Assembly (NCBI GenBank): GCA_902495545.1
Contig: CABUXM010000007.1
Span: 1 to 47,885 of the forward strand
Direction: 5' to 3'
DNA length: 47,885 nt
DNA from: an uncultured Collinsella sp.
GTDB lineage: Bacteria > Actinomycetota > Coriobacteriia > Coriobacteriales > Coriobacteriaceae
The translations under genes and the position numbers were made by a program. The notes under the pieces are model-generated. The model was given only the letters and a program-made list of their open reading frames with translations. It had not been told where the DNA came from and did no database searches. Positions within the stretch are counted from its first letter, which is position 1, and the number at the start of each line of letters is the position of its first letter. Shown piece after piece: positions 15,860 through 24,360 of this stretch.

Positions 15860-15957
15860 CGGCTGATATCTGAGCTGGCGGAGCTGTCGAACAACGATGC
15901 AAACGAACGGGGCGCGGATGCCATGGGGTGTCTGCGCCCTGCGCTATGATGGAGGCT

Positions 15958-17337
15958 ATGGATACTCAGACCCCAACATATTCCGATGACGAGCTGACCG
16001 CAGCGCTTGCCGAGCACCTGGTGTCGCTCGATCGCGACGACAGCTATCGCGTGGAGCGTGTACTTAAGCGCTCGTCCGTTGAAGCAACCGAGCTCGTGTA
16101 CTTTGAAGGAACCGGCGGCGGCTCGCTCGGCCCCTTTGTCCGCAAACGCATCGATGCTTCGGCTCAAATCGGCGGGGCATACGAGCGTCTGTTTGCCGCT
16201 CAGCGGGCAGGCAGGCGTTTTGAGCACCTGCCCAGAATCGTCGATTGTCGTCGTGTGGGCGACGAGCTCAACGTGGTTATGGAATACATCGAAGGGGAGA
16301 CACTCGGGGCGCTGGTGGACCGTCTGGGAGCCACCCCCGATTATGCGTGTGAATTGTATCCTGCCCTATGCGATGCCGTGGGCGAGCTCCACGCCGGTTT
16401 TGCAATGGCGGGGGAGACTTCGGCGCCGGTGATCCATCGCGACCTCAAGCCGTCGAATATCATCGTGACAGGTGCCAACTATACGCCTGATGACGGCCTG
16501 ACGTTTTCATCGCTGGTGATTATCGACTTGGGGATCGCGCGCGTATGGCGCGATGGCGCGGATGCCGATACCGTCAAGTTTGGGACACGGCCCTATGCGC
16601 CGCCCGAGCAGTATGGGTTTGGGCAGACGAGTGTGCGAAGCGACGTCTACGCACTTGGCGCCCTGTTGTTCTTCTGCTTGACGGGAGTCGACCCTAAACC
16701 AGGGCTCGACATGCGCGAGCAATGCGAGGCGAGCGGCATTTCCACTCCACTTGCCGATGCCGTCTGCATGTCGATGGCACTCGACCCGGCCAAGCGTTTT
16801 GCGAGCGCGGAAGCGTTGGGACGGGCGACGCGCGCGGCATACGATCTGAGTCGCCCCGTGCGGCCTCCTGCGCCTGCGCCTGTCCGTACTCCGGCCTCGG
16901 AGGCGGTGTTGACGCCCCAAGGGCTCCAGAACCCTGCAGGGCTTCCTGGGCCTGCCGCCTCCGCTGCATGCGGTCTGCTCTCTCGCGTTCCGGAGTCTCT
17001 GGGGCGCATTTGGAATACGCTCGTCTGCTTTTCGCTGCTTGTGTTCTTTGCCGGAAGTCACTTTGCCGTCTTTCACCCTACGGGAGCAAACCAAAGCTAC
17101 CCGACGTGGCTTCTCATAATCGAGTATTTTTTCTTTGTCGATGGCCTTATGGTGCTTATGCATTTTGCGCTGCTCGATAAGCGCCGTCTTCGTCGGCGAT
17201 TCGCACTGCTCGACAGCTATCGCGGCAAGAAACTCGCGAAACTCTGGCTCAAGGCATTGGGTGTGCTGCTCCTATGCATGATCGTCATAGTCGCGGTTGC
17301 CAATGCGACCGGCGTCGTCGATACCTCCGCTACCTAA
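15958..17337 (+). CDS. Membrane Ser/Thr protein kinase
   Basis: A Hanks-type kinase of about 459 residues with a cytoplasmic N-terminal kinase domain: lysine in FVRKRIDASAQ, catalytic loop IHRDLKPSNI, DLG in place of DFG (IIDLGIARVW), activation-segment end GTRPYAPPEQYG and SDVYALGALLFF. A Pro-rich linker follows, then about three transmembrane helices (including SLLVFFAGSHFAVF and VLLLCMIVIVAVANATGV). There are no PASTA domains. The start is uncertain: ATGs at 15946, 15949 and 15958 are all in frame, GGAGG is too close to the last one, and a GGGCGC-type hairpin (15910-15939) sits just upstream. The neighbouring HTH-like protein may be a partner or target. Confidence 0.85.
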   Translation: MDTQTPTYSDDELTAALAEHLVSLDRDDSYRVERVLKRSSVEATELVYFEGTGGGSLGPFVRKRIDASAQIGGAYERLFAAQRAGRRFEHLPRIVDCRRVGDELNVVMEYIEGETLGALVDRLGATPDYACELYPALCDAVGELHAGFAMAGETSAPVIHRDLKPSNIIVTGANYTPDDGLTFSSLVIIDLGIARVWRDGADADTVKFGTRPYAPPEQYGFGQTSVRSDVYALGALLFFCLTGVDPKPGLDMREQCEASGISTPLADAVCMSMALDPAKRFASAEALGRATRAAYDLSRPVRPPAPAPVRTPASEAVLTPQGLQNPAGLPGPAASAACGLLSRVPESLGRIWNTLVCFSLLVFFAGSHFAVFHPTGANQSYPTWLLIIEYFFFVDGLMVLMHFALLDKRRLRRRFALLDSYRGKKLAKLWLKALGVLLLCMIVIVAVANATGVVDTSAT

Positions 17338-17341
17338 AAGA

Positions 17342-17364
17342 AAAGGGCCCCGTTGGGGCCCTTT
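17342..17364. terminator. Bidirectional terminator between convergent genes
   Basis: AAAGGGCCCC-GTT-GGGGCCCTTT, a perfect 10-bp stem with A run on one side and T run on the other. It serves the kinase (plus) and the secreted protein gene ending at 17375 (minus). Confidence 0.85.
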
Positions 17365-17374
17365 GCAGTTGCAC

Positions 17375-18508
17375 TTAGATGCGGTTCATCTGAGCGGCGA
17401 CTTTGTTGTACCAGTCCTGCCACGTGGGCGGGCAGTACTTTTTGGCCGCAGCCGGGGTAAGGGTGGAGCCGTAGTTGGCGCCCAGATAGGCAACGTGAGC
17501 GGAGATGCCCTCGCTCCAGCTGCCAAAGCTGCGCCAACCGCCGCCACGTGCACTCCAGCCCCAGGCGTTATAAGAATTGGCGCAATAAGCACCCTTGGTG
17601 CTCTCGATGCAGGCGATGGCGGGGGACCAACGGGGGTCGACACCGGTATTCCAAGCGGCGACGGCAAAGTTGTAGCCCTGGCCTGCCATGGGGGAGCCGG
17701 CGAGATAATTGTCGATGCGGCTCGTCCACTCATTAATGAACGAATCGTAATCGGAACTACCGGTATTGGAGTTGTTCACCGTGGTGTCGATGGTGGTGTT
17801 GGTGTTGGTGGCCTGGCTGCTGGAATTGCTGCCGCTTACGCCCTCGCCTGAGAGCTTCTCGGCGGCAGCGGCCTTATCGGCCTCAAGCTTGGCAAGCTCG
17901 GCGGCATTTTCCTGCTCGGCTTTTGCCTGTGCCTCGCTGCGGAGCTGCTGGGCCTGCGCCAGCGCATCCTCGGCGTTTTTCTGCTCTGCCTCAAGCTGAG
18001 ACTTGGCCTGCTGGAGCTCGGCCTTGTTCTGCTCGAGTTCGGTTTGCATATTATTGAGCTCTTCGATCTCGTCGACGCTCGAGCTCGTGATCTGGTTGGT
18101 GTATTTGCAGGTCGTGATGAACTCACCCAGGCTCTGCGCGTTGACCAGGAAGCTCACGATGGGATTGGTGCCCTTCTGATACTTGTACAGATCGCGCATG
18201 GCGGAACTTGCCTTGGCCTGCTGCTCAGGAAGCTTAGCCTCGATTTCCTCGATGCTTGCCTCATTGGAGTCAATCTGCTTTTGCAGGTCATCGAGTTTGG
18301 TGCGGGCGTCGTTGTAGGCGCTCGTGGCGGCTTCGATCTTCTGCTGGGCTGCGGAAAGCTGGTCCTGCGTTGCCTGCGAGGCGGCATACGCCGCAACGGG
18401 GGAGAGCATCGGCGAGGCCGTCAACGCAACGGCGAGCGCGGCGCTCGTGATGATACGAGCCGGCTTCGACGCAATGAGCGCTGCGGTGCGATGATTCGAA
18501 TGCTGCAT
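17375..18508 (-). CDS. Secreted coiled-coil protein with C-terminal lysozyme-like domain
   Basis: A 377-residue secreted protein. The start at 18508 follows GAGGG; a TTG five codons upstream is less likely. The signal peptide ends about residue 43 (SPVAAYAAS). Residues about 45-215 are a long coiled coil of the PcsB/CwlO type (SAAQQKIEAATSAYNDARTK and so on), followed by a Ser/Asn/Thr linker and a C-terminal domain (about 250-377) with WSPAIACIESTKGAYC, SYNAWGWSARGGGWRSFGSW, resembling lysozyme-like/transglycosylase folds with a Glu in IACIESTKG as likely catalytic residue. It is probably a cell-wall remodelling hydrolase. Two adjacent palindromes upstream suggest regulation. The substrate is inferred. 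Confidence 0.75.
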   Translation of the reverse strand: MQHSNHRTAALIASKPARIITSAALAVALTASPMLSPVAAYAASQATQDQLSAAQQKIEAATSAYNDARTKLDDLQKQIDSNEASIEEIEAKLPEQQAKASSAMRDLYKYQKGTNPIVSFLVNAQSLGEFITTCKYTNQITSSSVDEIEELNNMQTELEQNKAELQQAKSQLEAEQKNAEDALAQAQQLRSEAQAKAEQENAAELAKLEADKAAAAEKLSGEGVSGSNSSSQATNTNTTIDTTVNNSNTGSSDYDSFINEWTSRIDNYLAGSPMAGQGYNFAVAAWNTGVDPRWSPAIACIESTKGAYCANSYNAWGWSARGGGWRSFGSWSEGISAHVAYLGANYGSTLTPAAAKKYCPPTWQDWYNKVAAQMNRI

Positions 18509-18571
18509 CCAGTCCCTCTGCAATCAATCGTAGGTTATTGGTCGAGGTGTATTCTACTACTGCTTTCGACC

Positions 18572-18615
18572 TCAACTTGAACCTTAAAGGTTCTAAAGGG
18601 TCAAGTTGAACTTGA
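18572..18615 (-). promoter_or_regulatory. Cluster of palindromes upstream of the secreted hydrolase gene
   Basis: GAACCTT-A-AAGGTTC (18579-18593) and TCAAGTT-G-AACTTGA (18601-18615) are two perfect 7+1+7 palindromes 7 bases apart, preceded by TCAA-C-TTGA (18572-18580). The second resembles MerR/SoxR-type operators (CTCAAGTT-AACTTGAG style). They lie 64-107 bases upstream of the start of the gene at 17375-18508, in its promoter region, and also past the end of the MOSC gene. Confidence 0.45.
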
Positions 18616-18742
18616 GGCTTTGGCCTTGACCTGCGGGAACGGTGAATTGTTGAGAAACCATAGAGTTCAACTTTAACGTTACGGCACCCTGTTGCAACGG
18701 GATTCTTGGCTGTAAAAGCTATCTCAACGTGGGGTTTTGCAA

Positions 18743-19375
18743 CTACAGGGTTCCTTCGCGACGAGCCTGCTCCACCTCTTTGAGTGCCTCAGCCGGCGTA
18801 AACGAACAGGTACCGTCGCCGAGCCTGACCACCTGGACGTCGTCGCCGGTATGGGCTTCTCCGCCTTGTAGCACCACGCCGAAAATGCCCTCGTGGGGAA
18901 AGATGCAGTCGCCGGCGAGATAGTAGATGGCACAGCGGGTGTGGCAGACCTTGCCGATCTGGCTGATTTCGATGAGTACTTCGTCGCCAATCTTGAGCTG
19001 CGTTCCCAGAGGGAGCGAGAACAGGTTGATGCCCTGGGTTGTGAAGTTCTCGCCAAAGTCGCCCTCGTGCACATCGAGCCCGCGCGCCTGCGCCGTCTGG
19101 ATAGACTCTGCGGCTAAGAAGGAAACCTGGCGGTGCCAATGTCCGGCGTGCGCATCGGAGGCGAGGCCAAACTGCTCGATGACGGTGTCGTGCCCGTCGG
19201 CGACGGGTGACTTACGCGTGCCTTTGTGCTCTGACGTGTTGATCGAGACGATGCGGGCAGGCCCGTTGTAAGCATCGTTTGCGGTGCGTAGGGGAGCTGA
19301 CACATGGGCACGATCCGCAAGTTCGCGCTGTGCGGCGTCAATGATGGGGTTGTTGATCGGATGAGCCTGGGGCAC
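18743..19375 (-). CDS. MOSC-domain protein
   Basis: A 210-residue protein starting at a GTG (19375) with AAAGG 6 bases upstream. It carries the MOSC core: SDAHAGHWHRQVSFLAAESI, EGDFGENFTTQGINLFSLPL and the conserved cysteines in IGKVCHTRCAIYYLAG. MOSC proteins transfer sulfur in molybdenum-cofactor-linked reactions in eukaryotes; bacterial short forms such as YiiM reduce N-hydroxylated compounds with cofactor partners. Which applies here is unknown, and no molybdenum cofactor genes are in the window. Confidence 0.82.
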   Translation of the reverse strand: MPQAHPINNPIIDAAQRELADRAHVSAPLRTANDAYNGPARIVSINTSEHKGTRKSPVADGHDTVIEQFGLASDAHAGHWHRQVSFLAAESIQTAQARGLDVHEGDFGENFTTQGINLFSLPLGTQLKIGDEVLIEISQIGKVCHTRCAIYYLAGDCIFPHEGIFGVVLQGGEAHTGDDVQVVRLGDGTCSFTPAEALKEVEQARREGTL

Positions 19376-19595
19376 GGTGCACCTTTCGACGGGGCGGGCA
19401 ACATGTTGAATCCTACAACAACGGTGGGTTCATTACCCGTTGTCGTACACCGGTGATTGCCGCCTTCGTGCTGGATAATTACACCGATTGCCATAGATAC
19501 GGTGGAGCTTTGGGTGCCGCCGGCTTGGCACGCTAGAATAAATCAGTTGCACAAAGACCGCCCGTCGTGTGGGCAGTTCATGATAGGAAGTTTCC

Positions 19596-20852
19596 ATGGC
19601 ATTGCAGTTTACAGAGCGCGAGTTTATTCCCGTGCTGCTCGGCGGCGACATCAACGCGTATTCGGTGGCGCGCGCCTTCTACGAGGAGTATCAGGTCAAG
19701 AGCCTGGTCTTTGGCAAGTATCAGACGGGCCCTGCGTATCGCAGCCAGATTATCGACTACACGCCTAACGTGGATATCGACACCATGCCCGTGATGCTTA
19801 AGACCGTCAACGGCATCGCTCGGGCACATGCCGACAAGACGATTGTCCTGATGGGCTGCGGCGATAACTATGTTGCCCTGGTGGCTCAGGCCAAGGATGC
19901 CAACGAGCTGGCGGATAACATCGTTGCGCCTTACGCGCCCTATAGCATGCTTGAGCAGTGCCAGAAGAAGGAGATCTTCTACGAGCTGTGCGAGAAGCAC
20001 GGTGTGCCCTATCCGCATACGTTTACCTTTACTGCGCAGATGCTCAACACGCAGGGAGAGGCACCTGCCGAGGTGCTCGATCAGATTGACTTCCCCTACC
20101 CGATGATCCTGAAGCCTTCCGACGGTATCATGTGGTGGCAGCATGAGTTCGAGGGTCAGAAGAAGGCTTATGAGATTGCCGACCGTGCCGAGCTGGAGCA
20201 GGTTATCCGCGATTCCTATGCCAGTGGCTACACCGATGACCTGATTTTGCAGGATCGCGTGCCCGGCAACGACGAGTACATGCGCGTGCTCACCAGTTAT
20301 TCCGACCGCAACGGCAAGGTTCGTATGATGTGCCTGGGCCACGTGCTGCTCGAGGAGCATCAGCCCCATGGTGTCGGCAACCACGCCTGCATCATCACTG
20401 AGCCCAACGACGAGCTCATGGGTGGCGTGCGCAAGCTGCTTGAGGACCTGAACTTTGTGGGCTATTCCAACTTCGACGTCAAGTACGACCAGCGCGATGG
20501 CTCGTTTAAGTTCTTCGACTTCAACACGCGTCAGGGCCGCAGTAATTACTATGTCACCAATAGTGGCTTTAACGTTGCCAAATACGTGGTGGATGAGTAC
20601 GTCTATAACCGCCCGTTTGAGCCGGAGTTTGTGACGGCGCAGGACGAGGCGCTGTGGATGGTCGTTCCTATGGGCGTCGTTGACAAGTATGTCAAGGACC
20701 CCGAGCTGCGTGCGAAGGCGCATCGTCTGGCCAAGGAGGGCAAGGCTGCCGATCCTTCGTTTATGAAGGGTGATTTTGTCTTTAACCGCTGGTTGCGCAT
20801 GTGGCACACCAAGCTGCGTCACTTTAAGCTGTTCAAGACGTATTACAAGTAG
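19596..20852 (+). CDS. D-aspartate ligase-like ATP-grasp enzyme
   Basis: A 418-residue ATP-grasp carboxylate-amine ligase. The overall order matches the D-aspartate ligase Aslfm of Enterococcus faecium: EFIPVLLGGDINAYSVARAF at the start, VLMGCGDNYVALV, FYELCEKHGVPYPHTF, MILKPSDG, EYMRVLTSYSDRNGKVRMMC, then YSNFDVKYDQRDGSFKFFDF and NTRQGRSNYYVT. Aslfm adds D-Asp to the side chain of residue 3 of the peptidoglycan stem as an interpeptide bridge. The gene directly downstream encodes an aspartate racemase that could supply D-Asp, as in enterococci. AGGAAG precedes the ATG. Confidence is high for the family and good for the substrate. Confidence 0.85.
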   Translation: MALQFTEREFIPVLLGGDINAYSVARAFYEEYQVKSLVFGKYQTGPAYRSQIIDYTPNVDIDTMPVMLKTVNGIARAHADKTIVLMGCGDNYVALVAQAKDANELADNIVAPYAPYSMLEQCQKKEIFYELCEKHGVPYPHTFTFTAQMLNTQGEAPAEVLDQIDFPYPMILKPSDGIMWWQHEFEGQKKAYEIADRAELEQVIRDSYASGYTDDLILQDRVPGNDEYMRVLTSYSDRNGKVRMMCLGHVLLEEHQPHGVGNHACIITEPNDELMGGVRKLLEDLNFVGYSNFDVKYDQRDGSFKFFDFNTRQGRSNYYVTNSGFNVAKYVVDEYVYNRPFEPEFVTAQDEALWMVVPMGVVDKYVKDPELRAKAHRLAKEGKAADPSFMKGDFVFNRWLRMWHTKLRHFKLFKTYYK

Positions 20853-20936
20853 ATGAGCGCGGCGCCCGTCCGGTATGTATCGGGCGGGCGCGGGTATGAT
20901 ACGCGCAATTGCGTGGGCGTCACCAAGGAGGCGGCG

Positions 20937-21683
20937 ATGGAAAAGCTGGGAGTTATCGGCGGCATGGGCGCCGAGGCCACGTCGTATTACTACGACCAGG
21001 TGGTACGTCATACGGCGGCTACGTGCGACCAGGAACATATCGACATGGTAGTGCTTTCCAAGTCGACCATGCCCGATCGCACGCTGGCCATCAAGACCGG
21101 TGAGCATGCCGAGCTACTGGCGACCATGAAGGAGTGCGCTCAGGCGCTCGAGTCGCTGGGCTGCGCGCACATAGCGATTCCCTGCAACACGTCACACTAT
21201 TTCTACGATCAGATTCAGTCGTTTACCAAGGTGCCGATTATCCACATGCCGCGCGAGTCGGTGCGCTATGCTCTGGCCGGCGCGGTGATGGGGGAGTGCG
21301 AGTTCGACCCCAACCTGAGTATGCCGGCCGAGCCGGTGCGCAAGATCGGCATCATGGGCACCGACGGCACCGTGGGCGCAGACGTCTATGGGCGCGAATG
21401 TGAGACCGCGGGCGTTGAGGTCGTCTATCCCAGCGAAAAGCGTCAGGCCGACGTGATGTCGCTCATCTACGACGATGTGAAGGCCGGGCGCGAGCCCGAT
21501 ATGGATAAGTTCGACCGCGTGATGTGGGAGTTCGCCCGTAGCGGCTGCGACCGCGTCATTCTGGCCTGCACGGAGCTTTCGGTGTTGCAGAAGTATCGCG
21601 AGATGCCCGAGATCACCCTCGATGCGATGGATGTCCTGGTACGCGAGTCCATCATTCGCAGCGGCGTCCCCTACCGCCTGTAG
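20937..21683 (+). CDS. Aspartate/glutamate racemase family protein (probable D-Asp supplier)
   Basis: A 248-residue PLP-independent racemase. The start at 20937 follows AAGGAGG at 6 bases; the frame is open upstream but without a site. The two catalytic cysteines are visible in AIPCNTSHYFYDQ and VILACTELSVL, and the N-terminal KLGVIGGMGAEATSYYYDQV is typical of aspartate racemases. Its position 84 bases after a D-aspartate ligase-like gene suggests it makes D-Asp for peptidoglycan cross-bridges. Glutamate racemase (MurI) is less likely because the motif MPDRTLAIK and context fit the aspartate group. Confidence 0.85.
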   Translation: MEKLGVIGGMGAEATSYYYDQVVRHTAATCDQEHIDMVVLSKSTMPDRTLAIKTGEHAELLATMKECAQALESLGCAHIAIPCNTSHYFYDQIQSFTKVPIIHMPRESVRYALAGAVMGECEFDPNLSMPAEPVRKIGIMGTDGTVGADVYGRECETAGVEVVYPSEKRQADVMSLIYDDVKAGREPDMDKFDRVMWEFARSGCDRVILACTELSVLQKYREMPEITLDAMDVLVRESIIRSGVPYRL

Positions 21684-21690
21684 CCCTCGA

Positions 21691-21723
21691 CCTGCCAAAA
21701 AGGGACAGGTTTATTTTGGTAGG
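21691..21723. repeat. REP-like hairpin repeat, copy 3
   Basis: CCTGCCAAAA / TTTTGGTAGG arms (one G-T) enclose AGGGACAGGTTTA. The GGGACAGGTT loop is shared with the elements at 5906 and 7130 though the arms differ, so the loop is the conserved part. It sits 8 bases past the racemase stop, between convergent genes. Confidence 0.6.
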
Positions 21724-21742
21724 TTTTATCTGGTGAAACAGT

Positions 21743-21780
21743 AAAGGCCCCGGCTCGTTTGATGCGAGCCGGGGCCTTTT
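21743..21780. terminator. Terminator between the racemase and ecfT (convergent)
   Basis: AAAGGCCCCGGCTCG / CGAGCCGGGGCCTTTT, a 15-bp perfect stem with a 7-base loop, A run on one side and T run on the other, so it can end transcripts from both sides. Confidence 0.85.
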
Positions 21781-21807
21781 GCGTTTGTCGGTTGCTGCCA
21801 GCGATTG

Positions 21808-22554
21808 CTAGAACAGGAAACCGATGGCGATAAGGGCGATGCTGACGATAAGTACGGCGATATCCAGGCCTTTGATGGGGTAGCGCTTGTACGAGCTCGC
21901 ACGCGTGCGCAGGTAGAAGCCGCGCTGCTCGGCGGCAAGCGCGGTGGCATCGGTCTTGCCCACGCTCGAGATAAGCAGTGGCACGCACAGCGGCAGCATG
22001 AGCTTGAGTTTCTTAATAGGATTCTTAGTGTCGTATTCGACGCCGCGTGCAGTCTGCGCCTCCATGATGGCGTTCATTTCCTGGCCAAATACCGGCACAA
22101 AGCGCAGCGCCGTGGTAAAGGTGAAGGCATAGCGATATGGCACGTGCAGCACCTCGACGCAGGCGTTGGCGAGGTCGTTGAGCTTGGTTACCATAAGCAT
22201 GAGGATGAGTGGCAGCGCCACACCCAACAGGCGTAGGCAGGCCTTCGATCCGGTAATGAGGCCCGTGTCGGTGATAAAGCCCCACACGATGTTGCCATCG
22301 CGCATAAAAGCCAGCTGAAGTACCAGCATGATAAGCGCGAGCGGAATCAGCAGCTTGAGTAGCGAGAGCAGGCGGTCGGCGACGCCGGCGTAGGCGCCCA
22401 GTGCAAGGGTGAGCGCCAAAAAGCCCAATAGCGTCACGTAGGTATCGGACAGGAAGATGCCGATGATGATGGCGGCGGCGAGGCCCAGTTTGACGACCGG
22501 GTTCAAGCGGTGCAGCAGTGTGTCGCCCGGCATGTAGTCGATGACGTTAACCAC
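21808..22554 (-). CDS. ecfT: ECF transporter transmembrane component EcfT
   Basis: A 248-residue integral membrane protein with several hydrophobic helices, the scaffold joining the S component to the ATPases in energy-coupling-factor importers. The coupling-helix motif of the family is visible as EAQTARGVEYD, and a second Ala/Arg/Gly motif as LAAEQRGFYLR. The N-terminal MPGDTLLHRLNPVVKLG is typical of EcfT. Its start overlaps the end of the ATPase gene by 8 bases, so the two are coupled. It is the last gene of the operon that begins with two S components. Confidence 0.92.
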   Translation of the reverse strand: MVNVIDYMPGDTLLHRLNPVVKLGLAAAIIIGIFLSDTYVTLLGFLALTLALGAYAGVADRLLSLLKLLIPLALIMLVLQLAFMRDGNIVWGFITDTGLITGSKACLRLLGVALPLILMLMVTKLNDLANACVEVLHVPYRYAFTFTTALRFVPVFGQEMNAIMEAQTARGVEYDTKNPIKKLKLMLPLCVPLLISSVGKTDATALAAEQRGFYLRTRASSYKRYPIKGLDIAVLIVSIALIAIGFLF

Positions 22555-24298
22555 GGTTGACCATCTCCTCGGTAATGCGAACGATATCGGTGACCTCGCT
22601 CACCTGTGCAAAGGCGGGAGAGACGGAGGATGTCAGGCGACGAGAAAGCTCTATGACCTGGGGTGGCTCAACATAGGCTCGCTGCATGAGCTCGATGTTC
22701 GAGAACAGTTCGTGCGTGCAGCCGCGCTCGAGGATGCGGCCGTCGGCCATCACTACGATGCGCTCGGCAAAGTCGGAGACGACTTCCATGTCGTGGCAGA
22801 CCATGATTACAGCGCAGCCGCGCTCGGCCATGGTGCGCACGGTTTCCATGACGGTCATGCACTCGCGGTAGTCAAGGCCGCTCGTGGGCTCGTCGAGCAC
22901 CACGATTTTGGGCTCTACGACCACGACGGAGGCGAGTGCCACCATCTGGCGCTGACCACGTGAGAGCGAGAAGGGCGCCTCGTCGGCCGGCAAGCCAAAG
23001 CGGTCGATGACGAGCTGGGCGCGACGCAGCGCCTCGGCACGGTCGATGCCGGCAAGCTCCAGGCCAAAGGCGACCTCGTCGAGCACGGTGTCCTTGCAGA
23101 TCTGGCGGTCGGGGTTTTGGAAGAGGGTTGCGGCTTCGCGGGCGATGCGGCTCGTGGGAACGGCTGCGGTATCCAGTCCCGTGACGCGTACGCTGCCCGA
23201 GGCGGGCTTAAGCAGGCCTGTGAGCAGCTTGGTGAGCGTGGTCTTGCCGGCGCCGTTTTGGCCGACGATGCCCACGAGCTCGCCGGGATAGAGGGTCAGG
23301 TTGAGGTCGTGGACGGCGGCGCCGCCATTGGGATAGGCAAACTCAACGTGATCGAAGGCGAGCACGGGCTCGGCGTCCTTGGCGTGCGGGCGCAACGACG
23401 GTGCGTGTGGTGAGCCCGCGGGTGCCTGAATGTCGCTGCTTGCGTGTGCGGGGTCGACGATGCCCATAATCAGGCGCTCGGCCTCATCAACATCCAAACA
23501 GGGAGTGCCGCTGGCCAGGCCGTCGGCCTCGAGGCTGTTGAAAATGCGCGTGACACGCGGGCAATCAACGCCGATGGCGCGGAGCTCATCGGCGTGCGCG
23601 AAGACCTCGTGCGGCTCGCCCTGTAGCGCGATTTCGCCATGATTGAGCACGAGCACGCGGTTGCAATACTCCGAAAGCAGGGCGACTTTTTGCTCAACGA
23701 CGACGATGGTGATGTCGAGTGCACGGTTGGCCTCACGCAGGGTCTCGAAGACCAGCGTGGAGCTGGCGGGGTCGAGCGCCGCGGTGGGTTCGTCGAGCAC
23801 GAGCACGCGCGGACGCATGGCGAGGATGGCGGCGATGGCAACCTTTTGCTTTTGGCCGCCTGAGAGGGTGGCGATCTCGCGGTCGCGCAGGTCGCTGATG
23901 CCGACGGTTTCGAGCGTCTCGCTCACACGTTGCTCGATTTGGTCGTGGGGAACGCCAAAGTTCTCCAGGCCAAATAGCATCTCGTCCTCGACGACCGAGG
24001 CGACCATTTGCGTGTCGATGTCCTGCAACACGCTGCCGACGATCTGCGACACATCGGTGAGCGAAACTTCACAGGTGTCGTTGCCGTCGACAGTGACGGA
24101 GCCAAAGAACGTGCCGGTGTAATGGTGGGGTACGGCTCCCGACAGGCAGGCGGCAAGTGTGGACTTGCCGGCGCCCGAAGGCCCGATAATGCCGATAAAA
24201 TCTCCCTTGTTCACGCTGAGCGAGATGTGGCTGAGCGCCTGCTCGGTCTGCGTGCCATAGGAGAACGAGACATCGTCGACATTGATGATCGTTTCCAT
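22547..24298 (-). CDS. ecfA: ECF transporter ATPase with two ABC domains in one chain
   Basis: A 583-residue protein carrying two complete ABC domains. Domain 1: Walker A GPSGAGKS (39-46), signature LSGGQ (145-149), Walker B VLVLDEPTAALDP. Domain 2: Walker A GQNGAGKT (346-353), signature LSRGQ (445-449), Walker B IVVLDEPTSGLD. The two halves correspond to EcfA1/EcfA2, which are separate genes in many Firmicutes but fused here. The linker (about 255-310) is poorly conserved and Ala/Pro-rich. AAAGG precedes the ATG. It powers uptake of the substrate bound by the S components encoded upstream. Confidence 0.93.
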   Translation of the reverse strand: METIINVDDVSFSYGTQTEQALSHISLSVNKGDFIGIIGPSGAGKSTLAACLSGAVPHHYTGTFFGSVTVDGNDTCEVSLTDVSQIVGSVLQDIDTQMVASVVEDEMLFGLENFGVPHDQIEQRVSETLETVGISDLRDREIATLSGGQKQKVAIAAILAMRPRVLVLDEPTAALDPASSTLVFETLREANRALDITIVVVEQKVALLSEYCNRVLVLNHGEIALQGEPHEVFAHADELRAIGVDCPRVTRIFNSLEADGLASGTPCLDVDEAERLIMGIVDPAHASSDIQAPAGSPHAPSLRPHAKDAEPVLAFDHVEFAYPNGGAAVHDLNLTLYPGELVGIVGQNGAGKTTLTKLLTGLLKPASGSVRVTGLDTAAVPTSRIAREAATLFQNPDRQICKDTVLDEVAFGLELAGIDRAEALRRAQLVIDRFGLPADEAPFSLSRGQRQMVALASVVVVEPKIVVLDEPTSGLDYRECMTVMETVRTMAERGCAVIMVCHDMEVVSDFAERIVVMADGRILERGCTHELFSNIELMQRAYVEPPQVIELSRRLTSSVSPAFAQVSEVTDIVRITEEMVNRG

Positions 24299-24316
24299 GG
24301 ATACCTTTCATGGTCA

Positions 24317-24360
24317 TTGGGGACGTTCTTACATGACTAGTCGTTTAAGAACGTCCCCAA
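24317..24360. repeat. REP-like palindrome GGGGACGTTCTTA
   Basis: TTGGGGACGTTCTTA and TAAGAACGTCCCCAA form a perfect 15-bp stem; the 14-base spacer contains ACTAGT. The pattern resembles intergenic palindromes mobilised by REP-associated tyrosine transposases. It lies inside the ECF operon, between the second S component and ecfA, within 20 bases of the ecfA start. A second weaker hairpin (about 24386-24418, GATGGCGGG/CCCGTCCATC) follows. Confidence 0.7.

Noticed and set aside
20861..20894. Hairpin GCGCCCG ... CGGGCGC between D-Asp ligase and racemase, as terminator
   Set aside because: No T run follows and the two genes are expected to be cotranscribed.
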